A stretch of 49,844 nucleotides of DNA from an uncultured Lachnospiraceae bacterium (GCA_910577955.1 CAJTNC010000019.1:1-49844), one strand, 5' to 3'. Positions 21,605 to 30,707 are shown, numbered from the stretch's first letter. Program-made: numbers and translations. The notes: a model not told the origin generated them from the sequence alone.

Positions 21605-22855
21605 CTACATCTCATTATGCCCTAAGTAGGATCGGATCGTCAGAACGATAAAAAGCGGAATTTCGAGGGCGCATGCCCACAGCATGACATAGGGCAGCCA
21701 CAGGGCAAAATTTCCGATATTCCAAAAATCAAAGTCAATGGCCGCATACAGGATCGATGCCTGCAGCCCTGCTCCGCCTGCAGCCGGCAGAACAGGGTAT
21801 ATCCAATTCGCGATCTCCGCCGGCAGCGCCATGTAGATCACGACCGGCAGTATGCAAAATAACAGAGAGACGGACACGGACGCCGCAACATTTTTAAATG
21901 CGGAAGAGACAAACAGCGTAAGCGCAGATGCCGCGATAATGCTGAGAAGCCCTCCAAGAGCCACAAAACGCTGCAGTTCTCCGATGCTCATATCCGGCAG
22001 ATTCATGGCGGAGTAGATCATCTGCATGGACGTCTCCGTACATTCCCAGCCAAAAAGGCTGTTCGACACCAAAAGGTAAATACAGATACAGCCAAAATAT
22101 GTTGCGCCGCAAATCAACAGGGCCGACGCCGTCTTCGTCACGGCCAATTTCGTTTTTCCGTATCTTGTGCAGCGCAGTATATCATCCGCCCCCGTCTGAT
22201 AATCGGAGGTAAACACCGGCGCGATCATCACCGTGCCAAAAAGCAGAATAAGCATAGTCAGAAGGATCTCGTAGTCCATCGGGTCGCTGCCGTATCCCGG
22301 AAAAAACCGGAAAGGTTTCTCCACCTTTTCATACATGGCGGCCCCCGCATTCTGCGCCGCCTCGTGATCTTTTTGTTCCTGTTTCATTAACGACAGATTG
22401 CGCTCCGTGCATTTTTCATAGAAATGATCCAATTCCTCGGGATCGATCTCCATCAGAGACGGCGCGATCCCTGTATGGGGATCCGCATACGCCTCCCGCA
22501 CCCCGTGCAGCAATGGACTGTATGGAAGTATTTCTCTCACGTAAACACCTTCCGGCAGATCATAGGTCGTCTCCGCTTTGTATTTTGTCAGACAGGCCTG
22601 ATACTGTTCAAACGCCCGCCGCACTTTTTCGGGCGTTACGTCGCCTGCAGTATCTCTCTGCACCTCTTTCTCATACCGGATCGATTCTAGCCCTTTTAAC
22701 TCCACTTCATATCCTTCTTCGTCCGTATATTTGATCCGGGAAAACGTGGTCGGCAGCCAAGCCAACAGAAAAGAAAACCCGAAGGATAAAAGCAGCAGCA
22801 CCACCGTCATCCTTGTCTTTAATACTCTTTTTAACTCCAATTTTAATAAACGCAT
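21605..22855 (-). CDS. ABC transporter permease, ABC-2 type
   Basis: 416 residues. One membrane segment near the N-terminus (about 17-35), a soluble extracellular region of about 150 residues rich in charged helix, then five or six membrane segments (about 210-410). This is the usual layout of Firmicute bacitracin/lantibiotic-type or uncharacterised ABC-2 exporter permeases. It follows the ATPase gene by 4 bases and ends the ECF sigma operon. Substrate cannot be told. Confidence 0.82.
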   Translation of the reverse strand: MRLLKLELKRVLKTRMTVVLLLLSFGFSFLLAWLPTTFSRIKYTDEEGYEVELKGLESIRYEKEVQRDTAGDVTPEKVRRAFEQYQACLTKYKAETTYDLPEGVYVREILPYSPLLHGVREAYADPHTGIAPSLMEIDPEELDHFYEKCTERNLSLMKQEQKDHEAAQNAGAAMYEKVEKPFRFFPGYGSDPMDYEILLTMLILLFGTVMIAPVFTSDYQTGADDILRCTRYGKTKLAVTKTASALLICGATYFGCICIYLLVSNSLFGWECTETSMQMIYSAMNLPDMSIGELQRFVALGGLLSIIAASALTLFVSSAFKNVAASVSVSLLFCILPVVIYMALPAEIANWIYPVLPAAGGAGLQASILYAAIDFDFWNIGNFALWLPYVMLWACALEIPLFIVLTIRSYLGHNEM

Positions 22856-22859
22856 ACGG

Positions 22860-23741
22860 TCACCTCCTGTCCATTGATTCCTGCGGGAACATCCACAGAT
22901 ACAAATCTTCCAAGCGGGGCGGGACGGGCATGGAATCCTCTACTGCCGGCTGCTTTGCCAGATAACGGATGGAGAGTCTGCCATCCTCCTCGTTTCTGAT
23001 ATTTGCGATCTGCAGTTTACTCTCATATTCCGCCAGATCCTCCATTGAAATTCTGGCGCTCCACACTTTTTTCTCCACCAGCTTTACCAGTTCCTCCGTG
23101 GTTCCCACAGCCAGAAGTTCCCCGCCCTTCATCACCGCGTTCTGCGTCGCGATATATTCCACATCGGGAACGATATGAGTGGAGATCAAAACGATCCTGT
23201 CATGGGCAAATTCCGAGAGAAGTTTGCGAAAGCGCACTCTTTCCCCGGGATCTAACCCGCTGGTAGGTTCATCCAGAATCAACACCTCCGGCTCGTTGAG
23301 CAGGGCCTGCGCGATGCCAACCCGCCTTTTCATCCCCCCGGACAATCTGACGATCTTTTTGTTTCTCACGTGGGACAAGGACAGCTTCTCCAACAGTTCA
23401 TCGATCTTTTGCCTGCCCCCTTTCTTTGTCAGTCCTTTTAATGCCGCCACATATTCCAGATAATCTTTTACCGTGAATTCGGGGTAAAAGCCGAACTCCT
23501 GAGGCAGATATCCGAAAATATCCCGGTAACCTTCTTTCAGTTCCCGGATTGGGAGTCCGTCGTACAGAATCCTTCCGGTGTCCGGTTTCATAATGCCCGC
23601 AATCATCCGCATGAGCGTTGTCTTTCCCGCGCCGTTGGCTCCAAGCAGCCCCCAAACGCCGGAGGTGATCCTAAGGGAAACATCCTTCACCGCTTTTACA
23701 TCTTTAAACTGTTTTGACACGTTTTCAATATATAATTCCAT
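22860..23741 (-). CDS. ABC transporter ATP-binding protein
   Basis: 293 residues. Walker A GANGAGKTT, signature LSGGMKRRVGIAQALL and Walker B VLILDEPTSGLDPGER followed by the His switch ISTHIV are all present. The C-terminal 80 residues form the extension usual in ABC-2 drug/peptide exporters. The start is the ATG at 23741, with GAAGGAG upstream; the longer frame to 23936 is out of pattern. Partner of the permease just downstream. Confidence 0.93.
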   Translation of the reverse strand: MELYIENVSKQFKDVKAVKDVSLRITSGVWGLLGANGAGKTTLMRMIAGIMKPDTGRILYDGLPIRELKEGYRDIFGYLPQEFGFYPEFTVKDYLEYVAALKGLTKKGGRQKIDELLEKLSLSHVRNKKIVRLSGGMKRRVGIAQALLNEPEVLILDEPTSGLDPGERVRFRKLLSEFAHDRIVLISTHIVPDVEYIATQNAVMKGGELLAVGTTEELVKLVEKKVWSARISMEDLAEYESKLQIANIRNEEDGRLSIRYLAKQPAVEDSMPVPPRLEDLYLWMFPQESMDRR

Positions 23742-23761
23742 CTTCTCTCCTTCCGTTTCTG

Positions 23762-24550
23762 TTACGTGATCTGCATTTCCGCATAAGGCGAATGATACAG
23801 GATATAGCGAAACTGTCTGACACAAAAAAGCGCAAGCAGCCCACAGAGCACAAACCAAGCCGCCAAAAAAGATTTCTCCGCCAACGCCCCGCAATCCCCC
23901 GACCAGAAAGCGGATAACCAAATACACACAGTACACAGACTCATGCTGCCCGCAAAAAACCGTTTCGCCTTACAGTGTCCCAGCATGTACAGGCAGCCGC
24001 TGGCGGCGAAGAGAAACGGGAAACACAGCGACAAAAATACGTGATCCGCCTGCAGGGAGGTTTTCCATACCACAGCGGCAAAAATACCCCCAAACACCAA
24101 AAGGTCTCCGATTCCGATCATGGCCAGTTTCGCCATCAGCAGCCTGACGGATGAAAACCGAGTGGCTCCTTCCACTTCCTGCATCCGGTAATGAACCGAG
24201 CGGTAGATAAACGGCAGCGCCGTCATCAGCACTAAAACCGACAAACAGGCTAACAGTTTTACCAGATACCGCGTCTCTCCCCTCTCATAGACGCCCGCAA
24301 ACACCCTGCTTACCACAAGCAGAAAAAGTATCTGCAGCATCCAGATTTTCCAGCCGATGAATGCCGCCTGTCTTGTCAAAAACCGGAGAAACGTAATGCG
24401 CTCCCTCTCTGTCTTTCGAAGAATCTCTCTGTCTGCAAGAATCCGTGTTCTTTCCATATGCGTTCTTTCCATATATTTTCCGTCCGTCATGACAGGCATC
24501 TGATGCAAAGATTCCCTTAATTTTTTTTCAAATTCTCCGCTCCTCACCAT
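23762..24550 (-). CDS. Membrane protein of the ECF sigma operon, possible anti-sigma role
   Basis: 262 residues. A basic, soluble N-terminal region (about 1-60: EFEKKLRESLHQMP..RERITFLRFLTRQAAF) is followed by about six membrane segments. The start ATG overlaps the sigma gene stop (ATGGTGA), so translation is coupled. A soluble N-terminus fused to membrane helices right after an ECF sigma gene fits an anti-sigma factor, but no zinc-binding anti-sigma motif (HxxxCxxC) is seen. It might instead be a third ABC subunit. Confidence 0.6.
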   Translation of the reverse strand: MVRSGEFEKKLRESLHQMPVMTDGKYMERTHMERTRILADREILRKTERERITFLRFLTRQAAFIGWKIWMLQILFLLVVSRVFAGVYERGETRYLVKLLACLSVLVLMTALPFIYRSVHYRMQEVEGATRFSSVRLLMAKLAMIGIGDLLVFGGIFAAVVWKTSLQADHVFLSLCFPFLFAASGCLYMLGHCKAKRFFAGSMSLCTVCIWLSAFWSGDCGALAEKSFLAAWFVLCGLLALFCVRQFRYILYHSPYAEMQIT

Positions 24551-25077
24551 TCTTCCCCCTTCTCCATATCTTTTTTCAGCCTTTTTAACGCCGAGCGCAG
24601 TCTGGTCTGCACGGTTCTTAACGGTATATTTACCACTTCCGCGATCTCCCGCATTGTCAGATCCTGCCCAAATCTCAATAGAACGATCTCCCGCAGATCC
24701 TCCGGCAGACCGGCAACTAGCTGCCGCATTACCATGTCGGATCGCACTTCTCTATATCCGGCCTCCTCTCCCGCCGGCTCTGCCGTCACTTCCTCCAGAG
24801 ACACCTCAAAGCCCCGCACCCTGCGCCTCATGTCAATGCAGGTATTCGCGGCCACCCGATAGAGAAACGGCCTGAATTTCCCTCTATGCGCATAGCGGTC
24901 TGCGTAGCGAAGCACCTTTAAAAATGTTTCCTGCGCCGCGTCCTCCGCAAGTGAGCGGTTCGGCGCATGCCACAGGCAGTAGCGCAGTATCTCAGGGTAA
25001 AATATCTCAATCAGCTCGTGAGCCGCACCGGTATCTCCCTGTTCCATTCTCTGTATCAATCTGTCTTCACGCGTCAA
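24544..25077 (-). CDS. ECF-type RNA polymerase sigma factor
   Basis: 177 residues. Sigma region 2 (about 15-80) has YCLWHAPNRSLAEDAAQETFLKVLRYADRY and FRPFLYRVAANTCIDMRRR; region 4 (about 110-165) has GLPEDLREIVLLRFGQDLTMREIAEVVNIPLRTVQTRLRSALKRLKK. The TTG start at 25077 has a perfect AGGAGG 7 nt upstream. It probably directs expression of this sigma/membrane/ABC exporter operon in response to envelope stress or a peptide; that is inference from the layout. AACC and TCGTTT upstream, 17 bp apart, might be its own promoter. Confidence 0.93.
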   Translation of the reverse strand: MTREDRLIQRMEQGDTGAAHELIEIFYPEILRYCLWHAPNRSLAEDAAQETFLKVLRYADRYAHRGKFRPFLYRVAANTCIDMRRRVRGFEVSLEEVTAEPAGEEAGYREVRSDMVMRQLVAGLPEDLREIVLLRFGQDLTMREIAEVVNIPLRTVQTRLRSALKRLKKDMEKGEEW

Positions 25078-25173
25078 GATTTTTCCTCCTAAGGGCGTCC
25101 CCCTATCAGTATATAACGAAACGATACCTTCTAAATGATTTGGTTTTTAAAATAAAATAAAAAAAATGCAGAA

Positions 25174-25203
25174 TTGAAATATATCGCAAAGTATGTCTAT
25201 AAT
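25174..25203 (+). promoter_or_regulatory. SigA promoter of the carbohydrate ABC operon
   Basis: TTGAAA (25174-25179), 18 bp, TATAAT (25198-25203) on the plus strand, 31 bases before the ATPase start. Confidence 0.65.
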
Positions 25204-25233
25204 GAAAAGAGAACGGAAAGGCGGGTTGCGGAT

Positions 25234-26349
25234 ATGAAAATCGTATTGCAGGATCTGACGAAAAAATTCCCCGGGCGGGGCAGAAAAAAGCGTGAGGAAG
25301 TGGTTGCCGTAAAGGACTTCTCCTTTGAGATCCCCGACGGGGCTCTGGTGGGGCTGCTTGGACCCTCCGGCTGTGGAAAGAGCACCACTCTCAACCTGAT
25401 CAGCGGTCTGGAACAGCCGACGGCCGGAAAAATCTTTTTCGGGAATGAAGACGTCACAGACCTCCCTGCGGAACACAGAGGGATCGGACTTGTCTTCCAA
25501 AATTATGCTCTCTACCCTCATCTCAGCGTCAAACAAAATATTACCTTTCCTCTGGAAAATCTGAAGGGAAAGGACAAACTTACCAAAGCGCAGATGAACG
25601 AAAAAGCTCTGGAAGCCGCTCACCTCGTACAGATACAAGATCTGATGGAGCGAAAACCCGGCGAACTCTCCGGCGGTCAGCAGCAGCGTGTCGCCATCGC
25701 CAGAGCCCTTGTGAAAAATCCGTCCGTCCTTCTGCTGGACGAGCCCCTCTCCAATCTGGATGCCCGCCTGCGGCTTCAAACCCGCGAAGAGATCAGACGG
25801 ATCCAACGGGAGACTAAAATCACTACGATCTTTGTCACCCATGATCAGGAGGAAGCCATGAGCATCTCCGACCTGATCGTGGTCATGAAAGAGGGGGTCG
25901 TACAGCAGATCGGAAAGCCTCAGGATGTCTACGACAATCCTGCTAATCTGTTTGTTGCAAAATTTCTGGGTACGCCGCCCATCAACGTTTTCCACGGAGA
26001 AATCCGGGACGGCATGCTCCACATCGGTGAGGAAGCCGTGCTGCCTGTCTGTAGAACAGAGAATCAGAAAGTCTTTGTCGGCATCCGGCCGGAAGGTTTT
26101 ATCGTGCAGGAGGACGGTCCTTTCAGCTGCGCCCTAAAGGGCGTGGAAGTGATGGGGCGGGATATCAGTGTTCTCTCCTCAAACGAAGCATCCCTGAATC
26201 CCACCGTCCGCTCGATCGTCGACTCCCGGCACAGGGTAGATACGGGAAGCGGCAGAGTCCGCTTTGCACTGAATCCCCGCAAAGTGCTTTTGTTCACTAA
26301 GGATACACAGAAGCGTATCCTAACAGCTGCCTGCGAGGTATCAATATGA
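25234..26349 (+). CDS. Carbohydrate ABC transporter ATPase, UgpC/MsmK-like
   Basis: 371 residues. Nucleotide-binding domain with GPSGCGKST, LSGGQQQRVAIARALV, LLLDEPLSNLDARLR and FVTHDQEEA, followed by a C-terminal TOBE/OB-type regulatory region (about 240-371) containing GIRPEGF. This type serves CUT1 sugar importers. The ATG at 25234 is the start that fits family length; GGAAAGGCGGG upstream is a loose ribosome binding site. Its stop overlaps the next start by ATGA. Confidence 0.95.
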   Translation: MKIVLQDLTKKFPGRGRKKREEVVAVKDFSFEIPDGALVGLLGPSGCGKSTTLNLISGLEQPTAGKIFFGNEDVTDLPAEHRGIGLVFQNYALYPHLSVKQNITFPLENLKGKDKLTKAQMNEKALEAAHLVQIQDLMERKPGELSGGQQQRVAIARALVKNPSVLLLDEPLSNLDARLRLQTREEIRRIQRETKITTIFVTHDQEEAMSISDLIVVMKEGVVQQIGKPQDVYDNPANLFVAKFLGTPPINVFHGEIRDGMLHIGEEAVLPVCRTENQKVFVGIRPEGFIVQEDGPFSCALKGVEVMGRDISVLSSNEASLNPTVRSIVDSRHRVDTGSGRVRFALNPRKVLLFTKDTQKRILTAACEVSI

Positions 26350-27251
26350 AAAGAAAAAAACGGTTAAACGACAATATAAAAGGCTGGCTCTATCTTCTGC
26401 CGGCGCTTCTCTTTCTGGGTGCTTTCATGGTATATCCTCTCATCGATGTATTTGTCTATTCCTTTGAGGAGGGATACCATTCGGCCTCCCAAACTTACTT
26501 AGGCATCGGAGCATACAATTATTCCTACGTGCTGCACGATCCCTATTTTCTGCAGGCGCTGCAAAATACCTTTCTGTTAGTGATCATCACGGTGCCTTTG
26601 TCCACCGTGATCGCCATTGCGGTCTCCGTGGGTTTAAATTCCATCAAAGCCCTCCGGGACTTTTTTCAGACCGTATACTTCCTGCCCTATGTGACCAACA
26701 CATTGGCTGTCGGTTTGGTATTCATGATCCTGTTCAGAAAAACCCCCTACAGCGACGGATTTATCAATCTGATCATCCGCTTCTTCGGCGGATCAAGCGT
26801 AGATTTTATCGAAGGCCCCTACTGGGCGAAAATGTTTGTGCTCTGCTTTTATACGATCTGGGTGGTCATGCCTTTCAAAATTTTGATCTTGACAAGCGCC
26901 CTGTCTTCTGTGAATCAGGATTACTACAAAGCCGCCAAAGTGGACGGCACTTCGAGATGGCGGACTTTCATAAAGATCACCCTGCCGATGATCTCCCCTA
27001 TGGTTTTTTATCTGATCATCACAGGTTTTATCGGCGCCTTTAAAGCATACAGCGACGTGGTGGCCCTCTTCGGCACCAACCTGAACGCGGCCGGGATGAA
27101 CACCATCGTGGGCTATGTGTACGACATGCTCTACGGGGACAGCGGCGGCTATCCGTCCTACGCTTCTGCGGCGGCGATTTTGTTGTTTGTTATTGTGCTC
27201 ACCATCACATGCATCAATCTGCTTGGCAGCAAAAAGCATGTTCATTACTGA
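26346..27251 (+). CDS. Carbohydrate ABC transporter permease, UgpA/MalF type
   Basis: 301 residues, six membrane segments. The EAA loop reads YYKAAKVDGTSRWRTFIKITLPMISP, which docks onto the ATPase. First permease of a CUT1 importer; ATG overlaps the preceding stop. After it comes an intergenic region of about 130 bases with a stable hairpin. Confidence 0.94.
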   Translation: MKRKKRLNDNIKGWLYLLPALLFLGAFMVYPLIDVFVYSFEEGYHSASQTYLGIGAYNYSYVLHDPYFLQALQNTFLLVIITVPLSTVIAIAVSVGLNSIKALRDFFQTVYFLPYVTNTLAVGLVFMILFRKTPYSDGFINLIIRFFGGSSVDFIEGPYWAKMFVLCFYTIWVVMPFKILILTSALSSVNQDYYKAAKVDGTSRWRTFIKITLPMISPMVFYLIITGFIGAFKAYSDVVALFGTNLNAAGMNTIVGYVYDMLYGDSGGYPSYASAAAILLFVIVLTITCINLLGSKKHVHY

Positions 27252-27324
27252 CAGGCGATTGCGAAACTTGGCTGTTCAGTTGTTTTGCCGAGCAGAGTTT
27301 CTATATCCGATGCAGGCACGCTCT

Positions 27325-27345
27325 CGCTGCGGTTTGGCCGCAGCG
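27325..27345 (+). other. Intercistronic hairpin between permease genes
   Basis: CGCTGCGG-TTTGG-CCGCAGCG, a perfect 8-bp GC-rich stem without a T-run. It may stabilise or process the mRNA so that the two permease halves are made at different levels. The region 27252-27381 holds no gene. Confidence 0.5.
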
Positions 27346-27381
27346 GACCATGTTCACTTCCGAAAATGAGAGGAAAGAAAA

Positions 27382-28245
27382 ATGGATTTTCAGAAAATAG
27401 AAAAACAGACGCGGATCAAAAACGGCATACTGCGGAGCGTCACCTGCCTCTTTCTGGGCATATGGGGGCTGATCGTCCTGTTTCCCTTCTACTGGATGAT
27501 TCTGACTTCCGTGAAAAGTTACGGCGCTTACAACTCGGAGTATATCCCCAAATTTTTTACGTTGTCTCCTACCTTTGAGAATTACAGGGAGGCATTCACC
27601 GCAGTGCCCCTCGGAAAGTATCTGCTCAATACCGCCTTTTTCACGCTCTGTACCACCGCCTTGATGTTAGTGGCGGTGACCCTCGCGGCTTTTGCCTTCG
27701 CAAGGCTTCAGTTTAAGGGAAAAAAGATTGCTTTCGTCGGGTTTCTGTCTCTGATGATGATCCCAAATGAACTGGTGGTCATCACCAACTTTGTGACGAT
27801 CACTAATCTGGACATGCGCAACACTTTTCAGGGGCTGATCTTCCCCTCCGTCATGTCCGTCTTCTATATTTATTTATTGAAAGAAAACTTTGAACAGATA
27901 CCGGACAGCCTGTACCGGGCGGCAAAAGTGGACGGCACATCGGACTTTAAGTATCTGGTAAAGGTCATGATCCCCATGTCAAAGCCGACCCTTGTCACCA
28001 TAACCATCCTGAAAGTGATCGAATGCTGGAATTCTTACGTGTGGCCCAGACTGATCACCGACAACCCGTCCTATTATCTTGTGTCCAACGGTATTCAGGA
28101 GATACGGGAAAACGGGTTTGGACGGGAAAATGTTCCGGCGATGATGGCGGCGGTGGTGGTGATTTCCGTCCCGTTGATCTTTCTGTTTCTGGCATTTCGC
28201 AGAAAGATCATGGATGGGGTTTCGAGGGGAGGTACGAAGGGATGA
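27382..28245 (+). CDS. Carbohydrate ABC transporter permease, UgpE/MalG type
   Basis: 287 residues with six membrane segments. The EAA motif is SLYRAAKVDGTSDFKYLVKVMIPMSKP. A GAGGAAAGAAAA ribosome binding site precedes the ATG. Its TGA overlaps the ATG of the substrate-binding protein gene (ATGA). Confidence 0.94.
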   Translation: MDFQKIEKQTRIKNGILRSVTCLFLGIWGLIVLFPFYWMILTSVKSYGAYNSEYIPKFFTLSPTFENYREAFTAVPLGKYLLNTAFFTLCTTALMLVAVTLAAFAFARLQFKGKKIAFVGFLSLMMIPNELVVITNFVTITNLDMRNTFQGLIFPSVMSVFYIYLLKENFEQIPDSLYRAAKVDGTSDFKYLVKVMIPMSKPTLVTITILKVIECWNSYVWPRLITDNPSYYLVSNGIQEIRENGFGRENVPAMMAAVVVISVPLIFLFLAFRRKIMDGVSRGGTKG

Positions 28246-29867
28246 GTGGAAAAAACAAGCGGCGGAAACTGAAAAAAAAACGTGTATCCTCGATCATTCT
28301 CATACTGTGCGCGGTATTTTCCCTGACAGGCTGTCATGGAAAAAAGGGATTGGAGCCCTTTGCCCTGCCTGACGAATTTGATGCTTCCGCAAATTATGAG
28401 ATCACATTCTGGGCAAAAAACGATACCAACAAAACACAGACTGCCATCTACGAAAAGGCCATCGATGATTTTGAAAAATTGTATCCCAATATCAAAGTAA
28501 ATCTGCGCCTATACACTGATTACGGCAAAATTTACAACGATGTGATCACCAACATTTCCACCGGCACAACGCCCAACGTCTGTATCACCTACCCCGATCA
28601 CATCGCCACTTATCTGTCCGGCGTCAATCTTGTGGTACCCCTTGAGGAGTTGTTTGCCGACGAAAAATACGGTCTGGGCGGAAGTGAAGTCCGGTTTGAT
28701 TCCCCCGCCGCTGATGAGATCGTCCCGCAGTTTTTGAACGAGTGCTCTATCGCAGACCACTATTACGGCATCCCCTACATGCGCTCCACGGAGGCCTGCT
28801 ATATCAACAAAACCTATGTGGAAGCCCTCGGCTATACGCTGCCGGATATGCTCACATGGGATTTTATCTGGGAAGTCTCGGAAGCCGCTATGGAGATGGA
28901 CGCCGAGGGGAATTTTAAGGTAAACGGGCAGAAAGTGCTGATCCCGTTCATCTACAAGTCCACAGACAATATGATGATACAGGCGCTCTATCAGAAAGAG
29001 GCCGAATATTCCACGAAAGACGGCGAGGCGCTGCTGTTCAACGATACCACAAAAGATTTTTTGCAGACTATCTCAGAACACGCAGAGAGCGGCGCATTTT
29101 CCACCTTTAAGATATCCGGCTATCCCGCCAACTTTTTAAATGCCGGTCAGTGCATTTTTGCAGTGGATTCCACGGCGGGCGCCACATGGATGGGGACGGA
29201 CGCTCCTCTGTGCGATATCAGTGCGGATAAGATCGTAGCATTTGAGACTGCGGTCATGCCTGTCCCTCAGTTTGATCCTGCACATCCGAAAATGATCTCT
29301 CAGGGTCCTTCGGTCTGCATCTTTAATAAAGAAGATTCCGGTGAAGTGCTGGCGTCATGGCTGTTCGCCCAGTACCTTCTGACGGACGAGGTGCAGATCG
29401 CCTACTCTGAGACGGAAGGATATATCCCGGTCACTTCCCGCGCCCAGAAATCAGCAGAATATCACGACTATCTGGCCGGAAGCGGCACAGATCAGGAGCT
29501 GCATTACGAAGTCAAGATACGAGCCGTCGAAATGCTGCTGTCCCATATCGACGATACCTTCACCACGCCGGTCTTTAACGGCTCCGCTTCCCTCAGAGAC
29601 GCGTCGGGACAACTGATTGAAAGCACGGTAAAATCCGTAAGAAGAGGGGAGACCATCGATGACGCCTATGTGGAAACCCTCTACAAAGATACCGCTTCCC
29701 TGTACCGTCTGGATCAACCAAACAGGCAGGGTACGTCCGGGAAAGCCGATCTTGGCCCTTTATCCGGATCCGCCGCTGCGCTGCTGTGTACGCTCGCCAT
29801 AGCTTGGGTTCTGATCGCGCTCTATGCGATCCGCGGCAGACGCAGGGAAAAATCCCGCAATGATTGA
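28242..29867 (+). CDS. Extracellular solute-binding lipoprotein with an added C-terminal membrane helix
   Basis: 541 residues. Lipoprotein signal: basic start KNKRRKLKKKRVSS, hydrophobic core, lipobox LTGC at about 28-31. The mature part is a CUT1 family-1 binding protein: NYEITFWAKNDTNKTQTAIYEKAIDDFEKLYPNI, GTTPNVCITYPDHIATYL, YGIPYMRSTEACYIN and, late, QGPSVCIFNKEDSGEVLASWLFAQYL and YIPVTSRA. Unusually, residues about 505-530 (SGSAAALLCTLAIAWVLIALYA) form a membrane helix followed by a positive RGRRREK tail. The protein would thus be held at both ends. Substrate is a carbohydrate of unknown identity. Start chosen at the ATGA overlap, with GGGGAGG upstream. Confidence 0.9.
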   Translation: MSGKNKRRKLKKKRVSSIILILCAVFSLTGCHGKKGLEPFALPDEFDASANYEITFWAKNDTNKTQTAIYEKAIDDFEKLYPNIKVNLRLYTDYGKIYNDVITNISTGTTPNVCITYPDHIATYLSGVNLVVPLEELFADEKYGLGGSEVRFDSPAADEIVPQFLNECSIADHYYGIPYMRSTEACYINKTYVEALGYTLPDMLTWDFIWEVSEAAMEMDAEGNFKVNGQKVLIPFIYKSTDNMMIQALYQKEAEYSTKDGEALLFNDTTKDFLQTISEHAESGAFSTFKISGYPANFLNAGQCIFAVDSTAGATWMGTDAPLCDISADKIVAFETAVMPVPQFDPAHPKMISQGPSVCIFNKEDSGEVLASWLFAQYLLTDEVQIAYSETEGYIPVTSRAQKSAEYHDYLAGSGTDQELHYEVKIRAVEMLLSHIDDTFTTPVFNGSASLRDASGQLIESTVKSVRRGETIDDAYVETLYKDTASLYRLDQPNRQGTSGKADLGPLSGSAAALLCTLAIAWVLIALYAIRGRRREKSRND

Positions 29868-29891
29868 CTTTCCGGGAAATTCATGTATAAT
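29864..29891 (+). promoter_or_regulatory. SigA promoter of the lipoprotein gene
   Basis: TTGACT (29864-29869), 16 bp, TATAAT (29886-29891). The -35 overlaps the stop codon of the binding-protein gene, so the lipoprotein has its own transcript. Confidence 0.75.
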
Positions 29892-29917
29892 TATGTCGAT
29901 AGTTATCAACCTGTTTA

Positions 29918-29936
29918 CGATATCGGAAAGATATCT
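29918..29936 (+). other. GATATC hairpin in the lipoprotein leader
   Basis: GATATC-GGAAA-GATATC forms a 6-bp stem with a GGAAA loop about 20-36 nt upstream of the start codon. The loop holds a GGA triplet, so a CsrA site is conceivable, but the match beyond GGA is weak. Confidence 0.35.
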
Positions 29937-29954
29937 GACTTGAGGAGGAAAAAA

Positions 29955-30695
29955 ATGAAAAAATTGATGTCACTGTTTCTTGTTCTGGCTCTGGCCTTTG
30001 CCTGTGTGGGCTGCGGTTCCAAGTCAGGCGGCGATACGGATGCAAAATCGGAGGGCGTTATGACTTACGAGGAGTACGTCGCTGCGGCATTAGACACGGA
30101 AGTAGTCGTTGAGACCTATGTACAGGCAAAGCAATCTTGGTGGGAAGACAAAGCTACCGTATACACGCAGGATAAAGACGGCGCTTACTTCATCTACAAT
30201 ATGGCGTGCTCCGCGGAGGATTACGAAAAGTTGGAGAAAGGCACAAAGATCAAAGTCACCGGCTATAAAGCCGAGTGGTCCGGCGAAGTGGAGATCATAG
30301 ACGCCACCTTTGAGATCGAAGAGGGAAATTATGTGGCGGAAGCTGAAGACGTGACCGCTCTTCTCGGAAAAGACGAACTGATCGATCATCAGAATAAATT
30401 CGTCTCCTTCAAGGGGCTCACCGTGGAAGCGGCCGGTCAGGATGAAAGCGGCGCAGATGTTCCCTTCCTGTACAACTGGGACGGTTCCGGTCAGGACGGC
30501 GACGACCTGTATTTCAATGTATCTCTGGACGGTTCAACCTATAATTTCACTGTGGAATCTTATCTGTGCGACAATACCACAGACGTTTACAACGCCGTGA
30601 AGAATCTCAACATCGGCGACAAGATCGACGCAGAAGGATTTTTATACTGGTATGAGGGCGTCAATCCCCATATCACTTCCGTAACAGTAAAATAA
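29955..30695 (+). CDS. Secreted lipoprotein of unknown function
   Basis: 246 residues. Signal peptide KKLMSLFLVLALAFACVGC with lipobox ending at Cys about 20, then a Ser/Gly/Asp linker. The mature part looks like two consecutive small beta-barrel (OB-fold-like) units: VVVETYVQAKQSWWEDKATVYTQ..GTKIKVTGYKAEW and KFVSFKGLTVEAAGQDE..GDKIDAEGFLYWYEGVNPHITSVTV. The repeat-like theme VxGYxxxxxGxxEI/DATFEI and GFLYWYEGVNPHI supports a duplicated fold. AGGAGG precedes the ATG. Function not recognised; it has its own promoter and terminator. Confidence 0.75.
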   Translation: MKKLMSLFLVLALAFACVGCGSKSGGDTDAKSEGVMTYEEYVAAALDTEVVVETYVQAKQSWWEDKATVYTQDKDGAYFIYNMACSAEDYEKLEKGTKIKVTGYKAEWSGEVEIIDATFEIEEGNYVAEAEDVTALLGKDELIDHQNKFVSFKGLTVEAAGQDESGADVPFLYNWDGSGQDGDDLYFNVSLDGSTYNFTVESYLCDNTTDVYNAVKNLNIGDKIDAEGFLYWYEGVNPHITSVTVK

Positions 30696-30707
30696 GAGAT
30701 CGACACG

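Noticed and set aside
25147..26022. 291-codon minus-strand open frame
   Set aside because: It lies entirely across the well-supported sugar ABC ATPase gene and the translation shows no recognisable domain; it is a codon-bias shadow.
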